A stretch of DNA of 64,000 nucleotides from VBAU01 sp036005185 (GTDB lineage Bacteria > Bacteroidota > Bacteroidia > Chitinophagales > Chitinophagaceae): contig DASYQS010000035.1 of the NCBI GenBank assembly GCA_036005185.1, forward strand, positions 32,300-96,299, written 5' to 3'. The notes under the pieces were generated by a model. It was not told the DNA's origin and searched no databases. It saw only the letters and a program-made list of their open reading frames with translations. Numbering within the stretch: position 1 is the first letter of the stretch; each line of letters starts with the position of its first letter. Below are positions 43,368 through 52,250 of the stretch, in pieces. The translations under genes and the position numbers were made by a program.

Positions 43368-43542
43368 TGTGTTATTTCTTTTTCTTAATGATGGGTTTGG
43401 TGGATATATTAAAAAAATTGAGTGGCTAATTTAATCAATCAGCGGTTAAGAATTTATGTGCTATTCTATTCATGAAATTTACTTAGTATTTTCAATCAAT
43501 TTTATCCGTTCAAATTTTACATCACATTCAAAAAACTCTGCT

Positions 43543-43752
43543 ATGCCAAAGCACAATGTATTTTTTAATTTACCAAGAAGGGAATTGGGAAAAACCGATG
43601 TAGTATTTGAAGTCTTTAGTGATCTCGAAAAATTCGGAACCATCACGATTTCAAAAGGAGCATTGGAATGGTGGCCCAGCAATGCCAAAAAGCCTTTTCG
43701 CATGAATTGGACAAGATTCGACAGGGCTATCCGGGAGCACTACGGTTACTAG
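43543..43752 (+). CDS. Small conserved protein, function unknown
   Basis: A 69-residue protein from MPKHNVFFNLP. The frame is open for 29 codons upstream, but those lack conserved character, so I start at 43543. 'LGKTDVVFEVFSDLEKFGTITISKGALEWWPSNAKKPFRMNWTRFDRAI' (in parts) resembles small single-domain proteins widespread in bacteria. In these a beta-sandwich-like segment is followed by 'W..F...M'. No function is known to me. Confidence 0.65.
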   Translation: MPKHNVFFNLPRRELGKTDVVFEVFSDLEKFGTITISKGALEWWPSNAKKPFRMNWTRFDRAIREHYGY

Positions 43753-43776
43753 ATCTTGAAAATAAACTTAAGGCTG

Positions 43777-43830
43777 AGTTATAGAAACATCCTTTGGTAC
43801 GCTGGTACTTCAGTTGGGTGGAAGTTATAA
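43777..43830 (+). pseudogene. Decayed C-terminal remnant of a barrel-protein paralog
   Basis: Reading from 43777, the 17 codons before TAA translate to SYRNILWYAGTSVGWKL. The end of the intact gene at 41972-42025 gives SYRNIPLYAGASVGWRL. About 40 of 54 bases match, with most differences silent. Upstream of 43777 the frame is broken and no start or signal peptide is found. It is the tail of a lost sister gene. Confidence 0.7.
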
Positions 43831-43968
43831 GTTAACTTGCCTTGCTGAATTTATTCAGCGTTTATTTAGCATTTAAGTTGAAGTCGATATTAGGTAGGAC
43901 TGTCTTTGGGTTAAACTTTATCTTTTATCTATTCATTTTTATCTAGTTAGCATCGTAATTTTATAATT

Positions 43969-45390
43969 ATGACTTCTGTCACTGTCGAAGAGTTGAGAAA
44001 TGTTGTCGGTGTTAAGGGTATGCCGGACGATCTTCTGGAATGGATTTTAGATCATACAGAGTATCTTGAGTTTGAAGATGGGGTATTGATCCGAAAATTT
44101 GGAGATCCTGCCAACGAAATGTATTTTATACTTGAAGGAAGTATAAACTTTTACATGGATGTAAATGGCAGACAGGTTTATTATTTCAATTTTGGAAACG
44201 ATGTTGCTACGGGCGGTATAAGCGGTTTGCTACCGTACTCAAGGATGAAAACCTCGCCAGGTTACGCTTATGCTGTAGGTAAGTTGAGGATGTTGTGGAT
44301 GCATAAACAACACTTCCCCGAGTTAGAGCGCCGCTCACCAGAGTTTATTCAGAGGTTGGTTGGCTACATGACAGAAAGAGCAAGGCTTTTTGCGACGATA
44401 CAATTACAGCATGAAAAAGTAAATGCTCTTGGAAAACTTTCCGCAGGTATTGCCCACGAATTGAATAATCCTGCAGCAGCCATCAATAGAATTTCTGCAG
44501 AATTGGGGAAGAGAGTAAAATTAAATTATAAGCTAACAGAAAAGTTGTTGTCACATGGTATCAGTGCAGAGCATATTCAAAACATCCGCAACTTAGTAGA
44601 AGCAAAAGAAAAAGATAAGAAAAGCAGCACTAAACTCGGTGCAATGCAGCGATTGGAAAATGAAGATAACATTGATGATTGGTTTCAAAAAAATGGTCTC
44701 GAAGGAAATCGCGAGGCGGCAGAAACATTTGCTGAAGCCAGGTTTTCAGATCACGATCTTGAAAGCATACTCAATAATTCAGGTAAAGATGTATTGGCCC
44801 AGCTGATCTACTGGCTAGAAAATCTATTAAGCTCTCAACGAATCATTAAAGATCTCGAGGAGGCTTCTACTCGAATTTCAACGCTAGTGAGCGCCATTAA
44901 GAGTCATGTACATATGGACAGGACAAATGAATTGCAACTAACCAATATTCATAATGATATTGATAACACCATTACATTGTTAGGATACAAGCTTCGGGAA
45001 AAAAATATCACAGTACACAAAACTTATTGCAAAGATCTTGTTGATATCCCTGCTTATGTGGGCGAATTGAACCAGGTGTGGACAAATATTATTGATAATG
45101 CTATTTATGCTGTCGATAAAAATGGTGAGCTGACCATAGAAACATCCTGCGACAAAAAAAATGTAAAAGTGAAAATTATTGATAACGGTAGTGGCATCCC
45201 TAAAGAGATCATGTCGAGAATATTTGATCCTTTTTTCACCACGAAAAAAGTAGGACAAGGAACAGGCATTGGATTGGATTTAGTGAGCAGGATCGTGAAA
45301 CGTCATAATGGAGAAATAAAAGTTGAATCAGCCCCGGGAAGGACTGAGTTTGCCGTATGCATTCCTGTTGTTGCTGCGACTGATAATTGA
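43969..45390 (+). CDS. Histidine kinase with N-terminal cyclic-nucleotide-binding domain
   Basis: A 473-residue soluble kinase with no membrane segment. Residues about 15-130 are a CNB/CRP-like domain ('LLEWILDHTEYLEFEDGVLIRKFGDPANEMYFILEGSI'), then a helical linker. A HisKA-type dimerisation domain carries phosphoacceptor His163 in 'GKLSAGIAHELNNPAAAI'. A long helical insertion (about 185-290) follows, then the HATPase domain with the N box ('NQVWTNIIDNAIYAV'), G1 (DNGSGIP), F box (FDPFFTTK) and G2 (GQGTGIGLDL). It should sense an intracellular ligand and pass phosphate to the adjacent REC-flavoprotein 30 nt downstream. Confidence 0.92.
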   Translation: MTSVTVEELRNVVGVKGMPDDLLEWILDHTEYLEFEDGVLIRKFGDPANEMYFILEGSINFYMDVNGRQVYYFNFGNDVATGGISGLLPYSRMKTSPGYAYAVGKLRMLWMHKQHFPELERRSPEFIQRLVGYMTERARLFATIQLQHEKVNALGKLSAGIAHELNNPAAAINRISAELGKRVKLNYKLTEKLLSHGISAEHIQNIRNLVEAKEKDKKSSTKLGAMQRLENEDNIDDWFQKNGLEGNREAAETFAEARFSDHDLESILNNSGKDVLAQLIYWLENLLSSQRIIKDLEEASTRISTLVSAIKSHVHMDRTNELQLTNIHNDIDNTITLLGYKLREKNITVHKTYCKDLVDIPAYVGELNQVWTNIIDNAIYAVDKNGELTIETSCDKKNVKVKIIDNGSGIPKEIMSRIFDPFFTTKKVGQGTGIGLDLVSRIVKRHNGEIKVESAPGRTEFAVCIPVVAATDN

Positions 45391-45420
45391 TCATTAAAGC
45401 TAGTTTAGCTGAATAAGAAA

Positions 45421-47082
45421 ATGAAACTTCCATTTATTATAATAGTTGACGACGATGTACAAGTATTGCGTGCTATTCAACGTGATATTCGAAATGAGTA
45501 TCGTGATGATTACCGAGTAGCAGCCACGGAATCTGCCAACGAAGCACTGGATCTTATAAAAGAATTAAAACTTAAAAACGAAACGGTGGCCTTATTCATT
45601 TCAGACCAACGCATGCCTGAAATGGAAGGCATTGTTTTCCTTGAAAAAGCAAAGGAAATTTTCCCCAATGCAAAGCAGGTTTTACTCACTGCCTATTCAG
45701 ATATAGAAGCGGCGATCAGAGCAATCAATAATGTGAAGCTTGATTATTACCTGTTAAAGCCTTGGAATCCTCCTGAAGAAAAACTATATCCGGTCGTCAA
45801 TGATTTGCTCGAGGATTGGCAGGCATTTTATAAACCTGATCATGAAGGCATACGCATCATTGGCTTTCAATGGTCACCGAAATCACACAAGCTTAAAGAA
45901 TTTCTTTCAGGAAATTTAGTTCCTTATTTGTGGATGGATGTTGAAGAAAGCAAGGATGCAGAGCAATATCTTGTAAGCGCCAAATCATCTTATTCAGATC
46001 TGCCGCTTGTTGTGTTGAAGGACGGTTCTTTTCTTTCGAATCCTGAATTGCCTGACTTGGCAGCCAGTGTAGGCTTGCAGCAAAAGCCTTTAAGCCAAAT
46101 GTATGATGTGCTCATTATCGGTGCTGGACCTGCAGGATTAGCAGCGTCGGTGTATGGCTCCTGTGAAGGGCTTAAAACTTTGTTGATAGAGAAAAATAAT
46201 CCAGGCGGGCAAGCCAGCAGCAGTCACCGCATAGAAAATTATTTGGGCTTTCCTTCAGGACTCTCAGGGGCTGAACTTACACGAAGAGCTATTTCTCAAA
46301 CCACACGTTTCGGAACTGAAATTCTTACGCCTAAGGAGGTGAAAACTATTTGCATAAAAGATGGCTATAAAATTATTGAGATGAGTGATGGTACAATAGT
46401 GCATAGCAAATCGATCATTATTGCCACAGGAGCTGCCTATACAACTTTGGATATTGATAATATTGAAAAATTCACAGGTGCAGGAATTTATTACGGAGCT
46501 GCTTCAATAGAGGCACATGCTTGTAAAAACGAGGTAATATATATCGTTGGAGGTGGAAACTCTGCCTGCCAGGCAGCTATGTATATGAGCAAGTTTGCTA
46601 AAGAGGTGAACATACTTATCAGGCGTGATGCGCTGAAACAAACTGCTGCTAATTATCTTGTCGAGAATATTAGCAAAACACCCAATATAAAAATATTAAC
46701 CCTCACCGAACTGGTTGCCGTAGCTGGTGACAAGGTATTGGAGCAGATAACAATAAAAAATTGTAAAAACGGAGAAGAAAAAACAATTCCAGCTAAAGCT
46801 TTGTTTATCTATATAGGTGCCAAACCAGGCACGTCGTGGCTTAATAATCTGGTCATGAAAAACGAAAACGGTTTTATTCTCACTGGCAGAGAATTGATGA
46901 GAGAAAAATCTTTTCATAGTGTCTGGAAACAAGATAGGGAACCATATCTGTGCGAGGCAAGTGTACCAGGAATTTTTGCAGCAGGTGATGTGCGGTTTGG
47001 CGCAACCACTGGTATTTCTTCTGCTGTAGGAGAGGGAGCTATGGCTATACGGTTTACACGTAAATACCTGGAGGAAATATAA
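45421..47082 (+). CDS. Response regulator fused to thioredoxin-reductase-like flavoprotein lacking CxxC
   Basis: A 553-residue fusion. Residues 1-130 are a receiver domain with acidic pocket Asp10-Asp12, phosphoacceptor Asp62 (FISDQRMPE), Thr90 and Lys113. Residues 140-220 form a thioredoxin-like linker. Residues 228-553 are a two-nucleotide-domain flavoprotein: FAD motif GAGPAG (234-239), 'GGQASSSHRIENYLGFP', second nucleotide motif GGGNSACQAA (377-386) and FAD-contacting 'GIFAAGDVRFGATTGISSAVGEGA'. True thioredoxin reductases carry a redox CxxC just before the second motif. Here that place reads YYGAAS (about 357-362), so disulphide reduction in the classical way is not possible. Confidence 0.92.
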   Translation: MKLPFIIIVDDDVQVLRAIQRDIRNEYRDDYRVAATESANEALDLIKELKLKNETVALFISDQRMPEMEGIVFLEKAKEIFPNAKQVLLTAYSDIEAAIRAINNVKLDYYLLKPWNPPEEKLYPVVNDLLEDWQAFYKPDHEGIRIIGFQWSPKSHKLKEFLSGNLVPYLWMDVEESKDAEQYLVSAKSSYSDLPLVVLKDGSFLSNPELPDLAASVGLQQKPLSQMYDVLIIGAGPAGLAASVYGSCEGLKTLLIEKNNPGGQASSSHRIENYLGFPSGLSGAELTRRAISQTTRFGTEILTPKEVKTICIKDGYKIIEMSDGTIVHSKSIIIATGAAYTTLDIDNIEKFTGAGIYYGAASIEAHACKNEVIYIVGGGNSACQAAMYMSKFAKEVNILIRRDALKQTAANYLVENISKTPNIKILTLTELVAVAGDKVLEQITIKNCKNGEEKTIPAKALFIYIGAKPGTSWLNNLVMKNENGFILTGRELMREKSFHSVWKQDREPYLCEASVPGIFAAGDVRFGATTGISSAVGEGAMAIRFTRKYLEEI

Positions 47083-47111
47083 ACTGTTTATCTTTAACTA
47101 AACTCGTCGCA

Positions 47112-47381
47112 ATGGATCGGTACATTATTATTTCGGAGCATACCGCTGAAGATTGCCGGATGGCTGTAAAACATTTTATACAATATCACGCAAATTTCCT
47201 TACTCATTTTGAATGGGGTTGCTATGACAATGATCACCATGCTTATGCCATCGTAGAAGCAGAAAGCCATGAAAATGCGCTGATGGCAGTACCACCATTA
47301 TTTCGCGAAAAGGCAAAAGCGATAAAGCTTACTTATTTTAAACCAAAAGAAGGCAGCGATAAGATTCACAAAGAGAGCTAA
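47112..47381 (+). CDS. Small protein of the CNB-kinase operon
   Basis: An 89-residue cytoplasmic protein, 29 nt after the REC-flavoprotein gene. It reads as a compact ferredoxin-like alpha+beta fold ('RYIIISEHTAEDCRMAVKHFIQYH', 'FEWGCYDNDHHAYAIVEAESHENALMAVPP', 'AKAIKLTYF'), rich in His near the middle. I do not recognise a named family with confidence; DUF3303-like or dimeric alpha-beta-barrel relatives are possible. Its position suggests a partner of the kinase or flavoprotein. Confidence 0.7.
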   Translation: MDRYIIISEHTAEDCRMAVKHFIQYHANFLTHFEWGCYDNDHHAYAIVEAESHENALMAVPPLFREKAKAIKLTYFKPKEGSDKIHKES

Positions 47382-47406
47382 ACATCTCTCAACATTCTAT
47401 GCCAAT

Positions 47407-47480
47407 TAGATAATAGATAAAAATGAATAGATAAAAGTTCCTTTGTAAACTTTTATCTATTATCTGCTCACTTTTATCCG
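47407..47480. repeat. Inverted heptamer arrays forming a hairpin between convergent genes
   Basis: Left array: TAGATAA at 47407, 47414 and 47428, with a variant unit at 47421. Right array in inverse sense: TTATCTA at 47453, TTATCTG at 47460, then CTCACTT and TTATCCG. A perfect 14-bp stem (47426-47439 with 47448-47461) has an 8-nt loop. It lies between convergent genes and may act as a bidirectional terminator built from heptamer repeats. Confidence 0.7.
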
Positions 47481-47484
47481 TCGT

Positions 47485-49764
47485 TTAAAGTTTCTTGATG
47501 AGAATTTTTAGCTGGTTAAACTCAACTGCCTTGTCGAGAAATTTCAAGAGTAAAGGCCATTTGGCAGCAGGCTCAAATGAATGCGTATAATATTTGGTGA
47601 CATCAGCAACGACTTTATTGCCCTCCATTCTTGCTTTGGAAATAAATGCCCCTGTTTCGTTTTCAATAGTTGCATTCAATTTGTCAATTCCTTCTGCAGA
47701 ATAACCATTAGGAAGAGTAAATTCAATATGGTAAGAAAAACTGCGAGGGAAGGACATGTAAATATCTTTCGTTCTTTCTCTCTGATCTTTTTTTATTTCA
47801 AGCTGGCTTGAAATAAGCTTTCCGATGTCCATGATGTAATTATTGCCGGCTTTTTTTATCCAGCCATCCATGATGAACTCTTCTTCAAATTCAAAAGGCA
47901 TATCAGCACAGGCTCCAAAATGGAGTATCTTATAGCTTTTTACTTCTTTTGCCTTTGTATCATAATTTCGTTCAATTTCTTTTTCGAAATCTTCTTTATG
48001 TTTTGTCCTTGCTTTTTCAAGCAATGATTTTAATTCGTCTTCCGGTTTTCTTACGGATTTGCTGCGACTCTTATTTTGGGCAATAAGATCATCTGTTACA
48101 TCAACTGCTATACCTGTTTCCTGCGCCATTTCTTCATAAATCGTCATGGCGGCCTGAACGTCTTTTTTAAGAGATCCGTTTACAGATACCTTCCGGTTTA
48201 TATTCAACAGTTGCGGATCTGCAGAATTGATTTTTGCTGTAATGATCTCCGATTCCACATTGATTTTGTGGTCCGTAGTAGGTAATGTAACTGTATTGCT
48301 TCCTTTCAGGGAAACAAATAATAATTTTCCTCCCAACAATTGTTTCGTATCAAACGGAAATTCTTTTGCTTGCTCACCTTGCAAATAATATGGAACTGTA
48401 TTGCCATAATCAAAATTATCTGCAAAAGAAAAATACTGTGTTTTGCCTTCGTGAGTTTTTACAAGTAAAGAAAGGTCACCTACGCTAAATAGATTTTCCC
48501 GTGCATAACTGTATTTGCCAGGCAATATAAGTAAGTCGAGATCTGTTTTGAATTCGAGGAGCATAATAAAGCCAAACTTTACAATACGGTACAGTTGGGC
48601 CTGTAAATCGATGGGATAATAAGCATTATCGTAATTGGTTTCTAAATTAAAATTGCCATAATAATCGCTCCATGTAATATATCTGAATACAAATGACGCA
48701 ATGGAATCAGGATTATTTGCTTTGGGATGTTTTGAAATATATTCTTTCCAAGCTTTTTTTACTGTGGCTCTTTCTGATTTATAAATATGAGTGCTTACTG
48801 CTCCGCTATAACATATATTGTTAAAGATAGAAGCCATTTCAGCTTCGATCATATCAGGATATTTATTGTTTGCTTTAAAAACATCACCTTCTTTAATATC
48901 ACGCATATCTCTATGAGTAATAGTTCCGCGTTTATAATTCAGACGAATGATGGGCAACTGTTTATAAGGTGATGACCATGTTAAGCCTTTTATCTTTGGC
49001 ACGTTGCTAACGGCCAGGCTAAGCACATTTCCTCCGCCATCAGCATCAGGGCTGATCTTGAAATCCGGAGCTCCGTTTATACTTTGATATTCGACGGAAA
49101 TTCGAGCGTCAAACTGTAATGAAAGTACGTAATTCAGAATCGGGTAATCATCACCTAGCACATAGTTAAGGGAAGTCACACGGCTATCTTCTTCTTCCTG
49201 ATAGTAATTCGCCACATAATAATCAATGATATCTCCGACGCTCAGGTCAGGGATAGCGATCTTGTTCTCTTTTTGATCTTTTTCGTTTTTTACTGTAACA
49301 GCGCTTTCGTCAACATCAATTGTTTTAATGGTGCCATTGGGTTTTATCAGGCGAATATTGATAAAAGTATAGTTCTTTAACTTTCCGACGGGGCTCCAAT
49401 CCTTTGATTGAAGTTTATTAAAATTCAGCTGAGAATATTCTTTTAATGCTGACTGATCGTTGATAAATAATTTTTTCCTGAAAATATCAAAGAAGCTGTA
49501 CTTAGGGCCGCTGCTTGCAAACAGTCCAACCCTGAATTTCATTTTTGAATCAGATTCAAGTGAATGCTTTTGCGCCAGCACCACGGCGGATTCATCTTTA
49601 TATTTTTCAGGCACCTTATTTTCCTTGAAAACGGGATCAACAGTGCCGAATATTTTTGTATTCAGCTCTTCTTTCATTTTTGCATAGTCCTTGGATTCAT
49701 CTTTTTGCGCATGAAGTAGCGCCGTAAAGATGCTGCATGCAATAAATAGTGCTATTGGTTTCAT
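47485..49764 (-). CDS. DUF3857-type exported protein with degenerate transglutaminase-like region
   Basis: A 759-residue exported protein (signal peptide ending 'LLHAQ'). The first half resembles DUF3857 beta-sandwich sequence ('DLSVGDIIDYYVANYYQEEEDS'). The middle aligns in position with a transglutaminase-like domain ('ASFVFRYITWSDYYGNFN'). The spot where active members have a GDCKG catalytic Cys reads 'RIVKFGFIMLLEFKTDLDLLIL', so the Cys is missing. The C-terminal part is beta-rich ('MDGWIKKAGNNYIMDIGKLI'). It follows the active paralog-like gene by 29 nt and is probably its non-catalytic partner. Confidence 0.78.
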   Translation of the reverse strand: MKPIALFIACSIFTALLHAQKDESKDYAKMKEELNTKIFGTVDPVFKENKVPEKYKDESAVVLAQKHSLESDSKMKFRVGLFASSGPKYSFFDIFRKKLFINDQSALKEYSQLNFNKLQSKDWSPVGKLKNYTFINIRLIKPNGTIKTIDVDESAVTVKNEKDQKENKIAIPDLSVGDIIDYYVANYYQEEEDSRVTSLNYVLGDDYPILNYVLSLQFDARISVEYQSINGAPDFKISPDADGGGNVLSLAVSNVPKIKGLTWSSPYKQLPIIRLNYKRGTITHRDMRDIKEGDVFKANNKYPDMIEAEMASIFNNICYSGAVSTHIYKSERATVKKAWKEYISKHPKANNPDSIASFVFRYITWSDYYGNFNLETNYDNAYYPIDLQAQLYRIVKFGFIMLLEFKTDLDLLILPGKYSYARENLFSVGDLSLLVKTHEGKTQYFSFADNFDYGNTVPYYLQGEQAKEFPFDTKQLLGGKLLFVSLKGSNTVTLPTTDHKINVESEIITAKINSADPQLLNINRKVSVNGSLKKDVQAAMTIYEEMAQETGIAVDVTDDLIAQNKSRSKSVRKPEDELKSLLEKARTKHKEDFEKEIERNYDTKAKEVKSYKILHFGACADMPFEFEEEFIMDGWIKKAGNNYIMDIGKLISSQLEIKKDQRERTKDIYMSFPRSFSYHIEFTLPNGYSAEGIDKLNATIENETGAFISKARMEGNKVVADVTKYYTHSFEPAAKWPLLLKFLDKAVEFNQLKILIKKL

Positions 49765-49793
49765 AAAAAAGGTTTGGAAGATTTGTTTGAAAA

Positions 49794-51680
49794 TTATTGT
49801 TTTTCAAAGACGATCTGTTCACGATACTGACTGCCTAGCTCTCTTATCATCCGGTTCCAGTCGGTAAAAGTTTTTTTCTTCAGTATAACATCAGATATCC
49901 GGATCTGTTTTTTATATTCAATTTTATTCCCTTTTTGGCCGTATGTAATGGTAACGTGCATATTCGGATGCTTCCATTCTTTATTTGCAGGCAATTGTTT
50001 CACTTTATATCCGGCAGGAATTGCAATTGAGTTTTCAGTTACTATATTCATCTTGAAAGGCAGCATCACGTCAAATTTTCTTTTTACCGAGTCAATAGTA
50101 AAGCCATCCATTTCTTTGCGGAAATCAGCTTCCAGATAAATTTCATTACCAAATGAAGAAGCAGCACCCTTATGAGCCATCTTATAACTGATAGTAAGAA
50201 TGGAATCTGTACCTAGCAGTTTGCTGGTGTTCAGATCGCTAATGTTATAGTTGCTATTGCTCTCTGCCAGGTAATCTGTCAACGCATTTTGCAGATTATC
50301 TTTTTTAATAGTTTCAATTCTTGATAAAAGATCAGAACGGGACTCCCCTTTATAACTAATATTTACAGATCCTTTTAAATTGCTAGTACCATCAAAGCTC
50401 AGTACGGCTTTTTCTGTTTGTATATTTTGTTCCGGCGTTACTGATGGCACTCGTTCTAACAAATAGCTATCTCCGTTTTCGATAAGTACTTGACGCCCCT
50501 GTATTCGTTCGGCATATTCGTCAAAACCGATATTGGTTTCGGTAGCGTCGAGAAAATATTTTTTCCCTTGAAAAAACAAGGCGCAGATCATATGATTATC
50601 CACTGCCATAGAAGGAGTGGAATAATCATAGGCAATATGATTGGTGCCGATCCAACACAGGCGTGCATCGAAACCCAGCGATTGCAAAAGCATTCGTGTA
50701 AGATTAGCCATTCCTTTACAATCACCATATTTTTTGCTCAATACTAGGCTTGCCTTTGCAGGTTTAAAACCGGCAATACCATCTTCGAAAGCGATGTAGC
50801 GGATATTATGCTGTACCCAGTTAAATACTGTTTTTATTTTTTCCTTATCATTTGAAATACCAGTGATAAGTTCTTTGGCTTTTTGCTCCAATGCTGTTTT
50901 ATCATCAGCAATGTCACGAACCAACTGCCGGTACCATTGATATTGATCAGCCACTGTATTAAAAAAAACAACCTTGCTGCCATTTATTTCTGCTTGCTTG
51001 CACATTACAAGCAGGTGCGGGTAAATATAGGAACCTCCCGGCGCTGCAGGCTCGTGTTTTAAAGCAGGCATATTTTTAATGGTATAAGTAATTACATCCG
51101 CATCTGCCTTGGCATCATAGCTAGTCGATTTTTTTATGTCGTAGCCATCGAGGTTGTATTCTTTAATTTCCACCTTCATCCAACGGGGAATGGCGAAAGC
51201 AACAGTTTTGTTTTCGGTAATGTAATTTTCGTTGAAATAGATAGTTGTAAAATAGCGGGGATCCTTATAGATTTTCCTAAGCGTTACACTGCTATGACTA
51301 CCTTTTTTTTCAAGTGGCAATCTAAAGTAACATACTTTGGCATCTGAATAAAAAATGCTCTCTACAGAATAATATTCATAAGCAGGCGTGATCCATTTGG
51401 CTTTTTTATCATCCACTCTGGGTTCCACATCCGCTATCACTTCGTTTTCATTATACATTTCAGAAAACATGATATCTGTACGCACATCATTACAGCGGTA
51501 CAATTCTGTATATAGCTCCTGTATTTCCACAGGATTATCACCTTTACTTTTATTAAAGCTAAATAACTGTACCTTACTTTCTATTACGACATTTTTATCT
51601 TCTTCTTGGGCTATTGTAAAAAAAGGCAGAGATATAGCAGCAGCTAATAAAATAACGAAATGCTTTCGAAGCAAAGACAT
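49794..51680 (-). CDS. DUF3857 / transglutaminase-like exported protein
   Basis: A 628-residue protein with signal peptide (cut near 'FTIAQ'). DUF3857 spans roughly 60-230. The transglutaminase core is 'VFNWVQHNIRYIAFEDGIAGFKPAKA' then 'KYGDCKGMANLTRMLLQSLGF', with catalytic Cys321, His363 (DNHMIC) and Asp378 (FLDATE). A DUF3858-like C-terminal sandwich follows. It likely cleaves or crosslinks peptides in the periplasm or on the surface. It precedes the Cys-less relative in one operon, an arrangement common in Bacteroidota. Confidence 0.9.
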   Translation of the reverse strand: MSLLRKHFVILLAAAISLPFFTIAQEEDKNVVIESKVQLFSFNKSKGDNPVEIQELYTELYRCNDVRTDIMFSEMYNENEVIADVEPRVDDKKAKWITPAYEYYSVESIFYSDAKVCYFRLPLEKKGSHSSVTLRKIYKDPRYFTTIYFNENYITENKTVAFAIPRWMKVEIKEYNLDGYDIKKSTSYDAKADADVITYTIKNMPALKHEPAAPGGSYIYPHLLVMCKQAEINGSKVVFFNTVADQYQWYRQLVRDIADDKTALEQKAKELITGISNDKEKIKTVFNWVQHNIRYIAFEDGIAGFKPAKASLVLSKKYGDCKGMANLTRMLLQSLGFDARLCWIGTNHIAYDYSTPSMAVDNHMICALFFQGKKYFLDATETNIGFDEYAERIQGRQVLIENGDSYLLERVPSVTPEQNIQTEKAVLSFDGTSNLKGSVNISYKGESRSDLLSRIETIKKDNLQNALTDYLAESNSNYNISDLNTSKLLGTDSILTISYKMAHKGAASSFGNEIYLEADFRKEMDGFTIDSVKRKFDVMLPFKMNIVTENSIAIPAGYKVKQLPANKEWKHPNMHVTITYGQKGNKIEYKKQIRISDVILKKKTFTDWNRMIRELGSQYREQIVFEKQ

Positions 51681-51817
51681 AGGATATTTGTGCAGTTTGG
51701 TGGTAAGTTGAGTACTTAGGTTTTAACGCAACAAAATAATAAAGATTGTGCAGGGATAAAAGAGTTTGCCGGTATTTATTAATTCAGGTTAGAAAGAATT
51801 CTTATTTATTTGAGCAA

Positions 51818-52108
51818 TTATCTTAACGCCTTGGCAGAAGGATTCACATTTTTTTTCCGGTACTGCTGGATAAACCACATGATGGTAAAGCTTGGAATAA
51901 AATCAGTGCCTGGCAATAATTCCTCTACAAAATTACCTATGCCTCCCAAAGCTCCTTTCCATCCGCCAAAACTCACAAAGAAAATGATGGATGAAATGGG
52001 AGCCCAAACGATGTCCGCAAATTCACCTAAAAAAGGAATCGCGTACGTTGCATAACCAATCAAATCCATAATAATGCAAAAGGCAAGAGGGGGTTGTCGC
52101 TTGTACAT
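51818..52108 (-). CDS. Small two-helix membrane protein
   Basis: A 96-residue protein with two hydrophobic helices (about 10-28 and 34-50). A conserved-looking segment 'GGWKGALGGIGNFVEELLPGTDFIPSFTIMWF' follows, then a basic tail. The FVEELLPGTDFIPSFT stretch recurs in small Bacteroidota and other bacterial membrane proteins that I recall, but I know no function. It lies alone between the transglutaminase and propeller genes. Confidence 0.7.
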   Translation of the reverse strand: MYKRQPPLAFCIIMDLIGYATYAIPFLGEFADIVWAPISSIIFFVSFGGWKGALGGIGNFVEELLPGTDFIPSFTIMWFIQQYRKKNVNPSAKALR

Positions 52109-52250
52109 GCTTAAAAAGGTTTACCCAATTTATCAAATATTCTGCCGGATTGTTGCTAAACGATTAAAGACTCGTGAAAATTATTCGATAAACTTTGTCA
52201 TGAACTTTTTACCTTTTCACTTTTATTGCGAGGTATTTTTCGCGGACAGA

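Noticed and set aside
46560..46600. Cys in GGGNSACQAA as the redox CxxC of thioredoxin reductase
   Set aside because: It is a single Cys within the second nucleotide-binding motif, not the CxxC pair that precedes it in true thioredoxin reductases.
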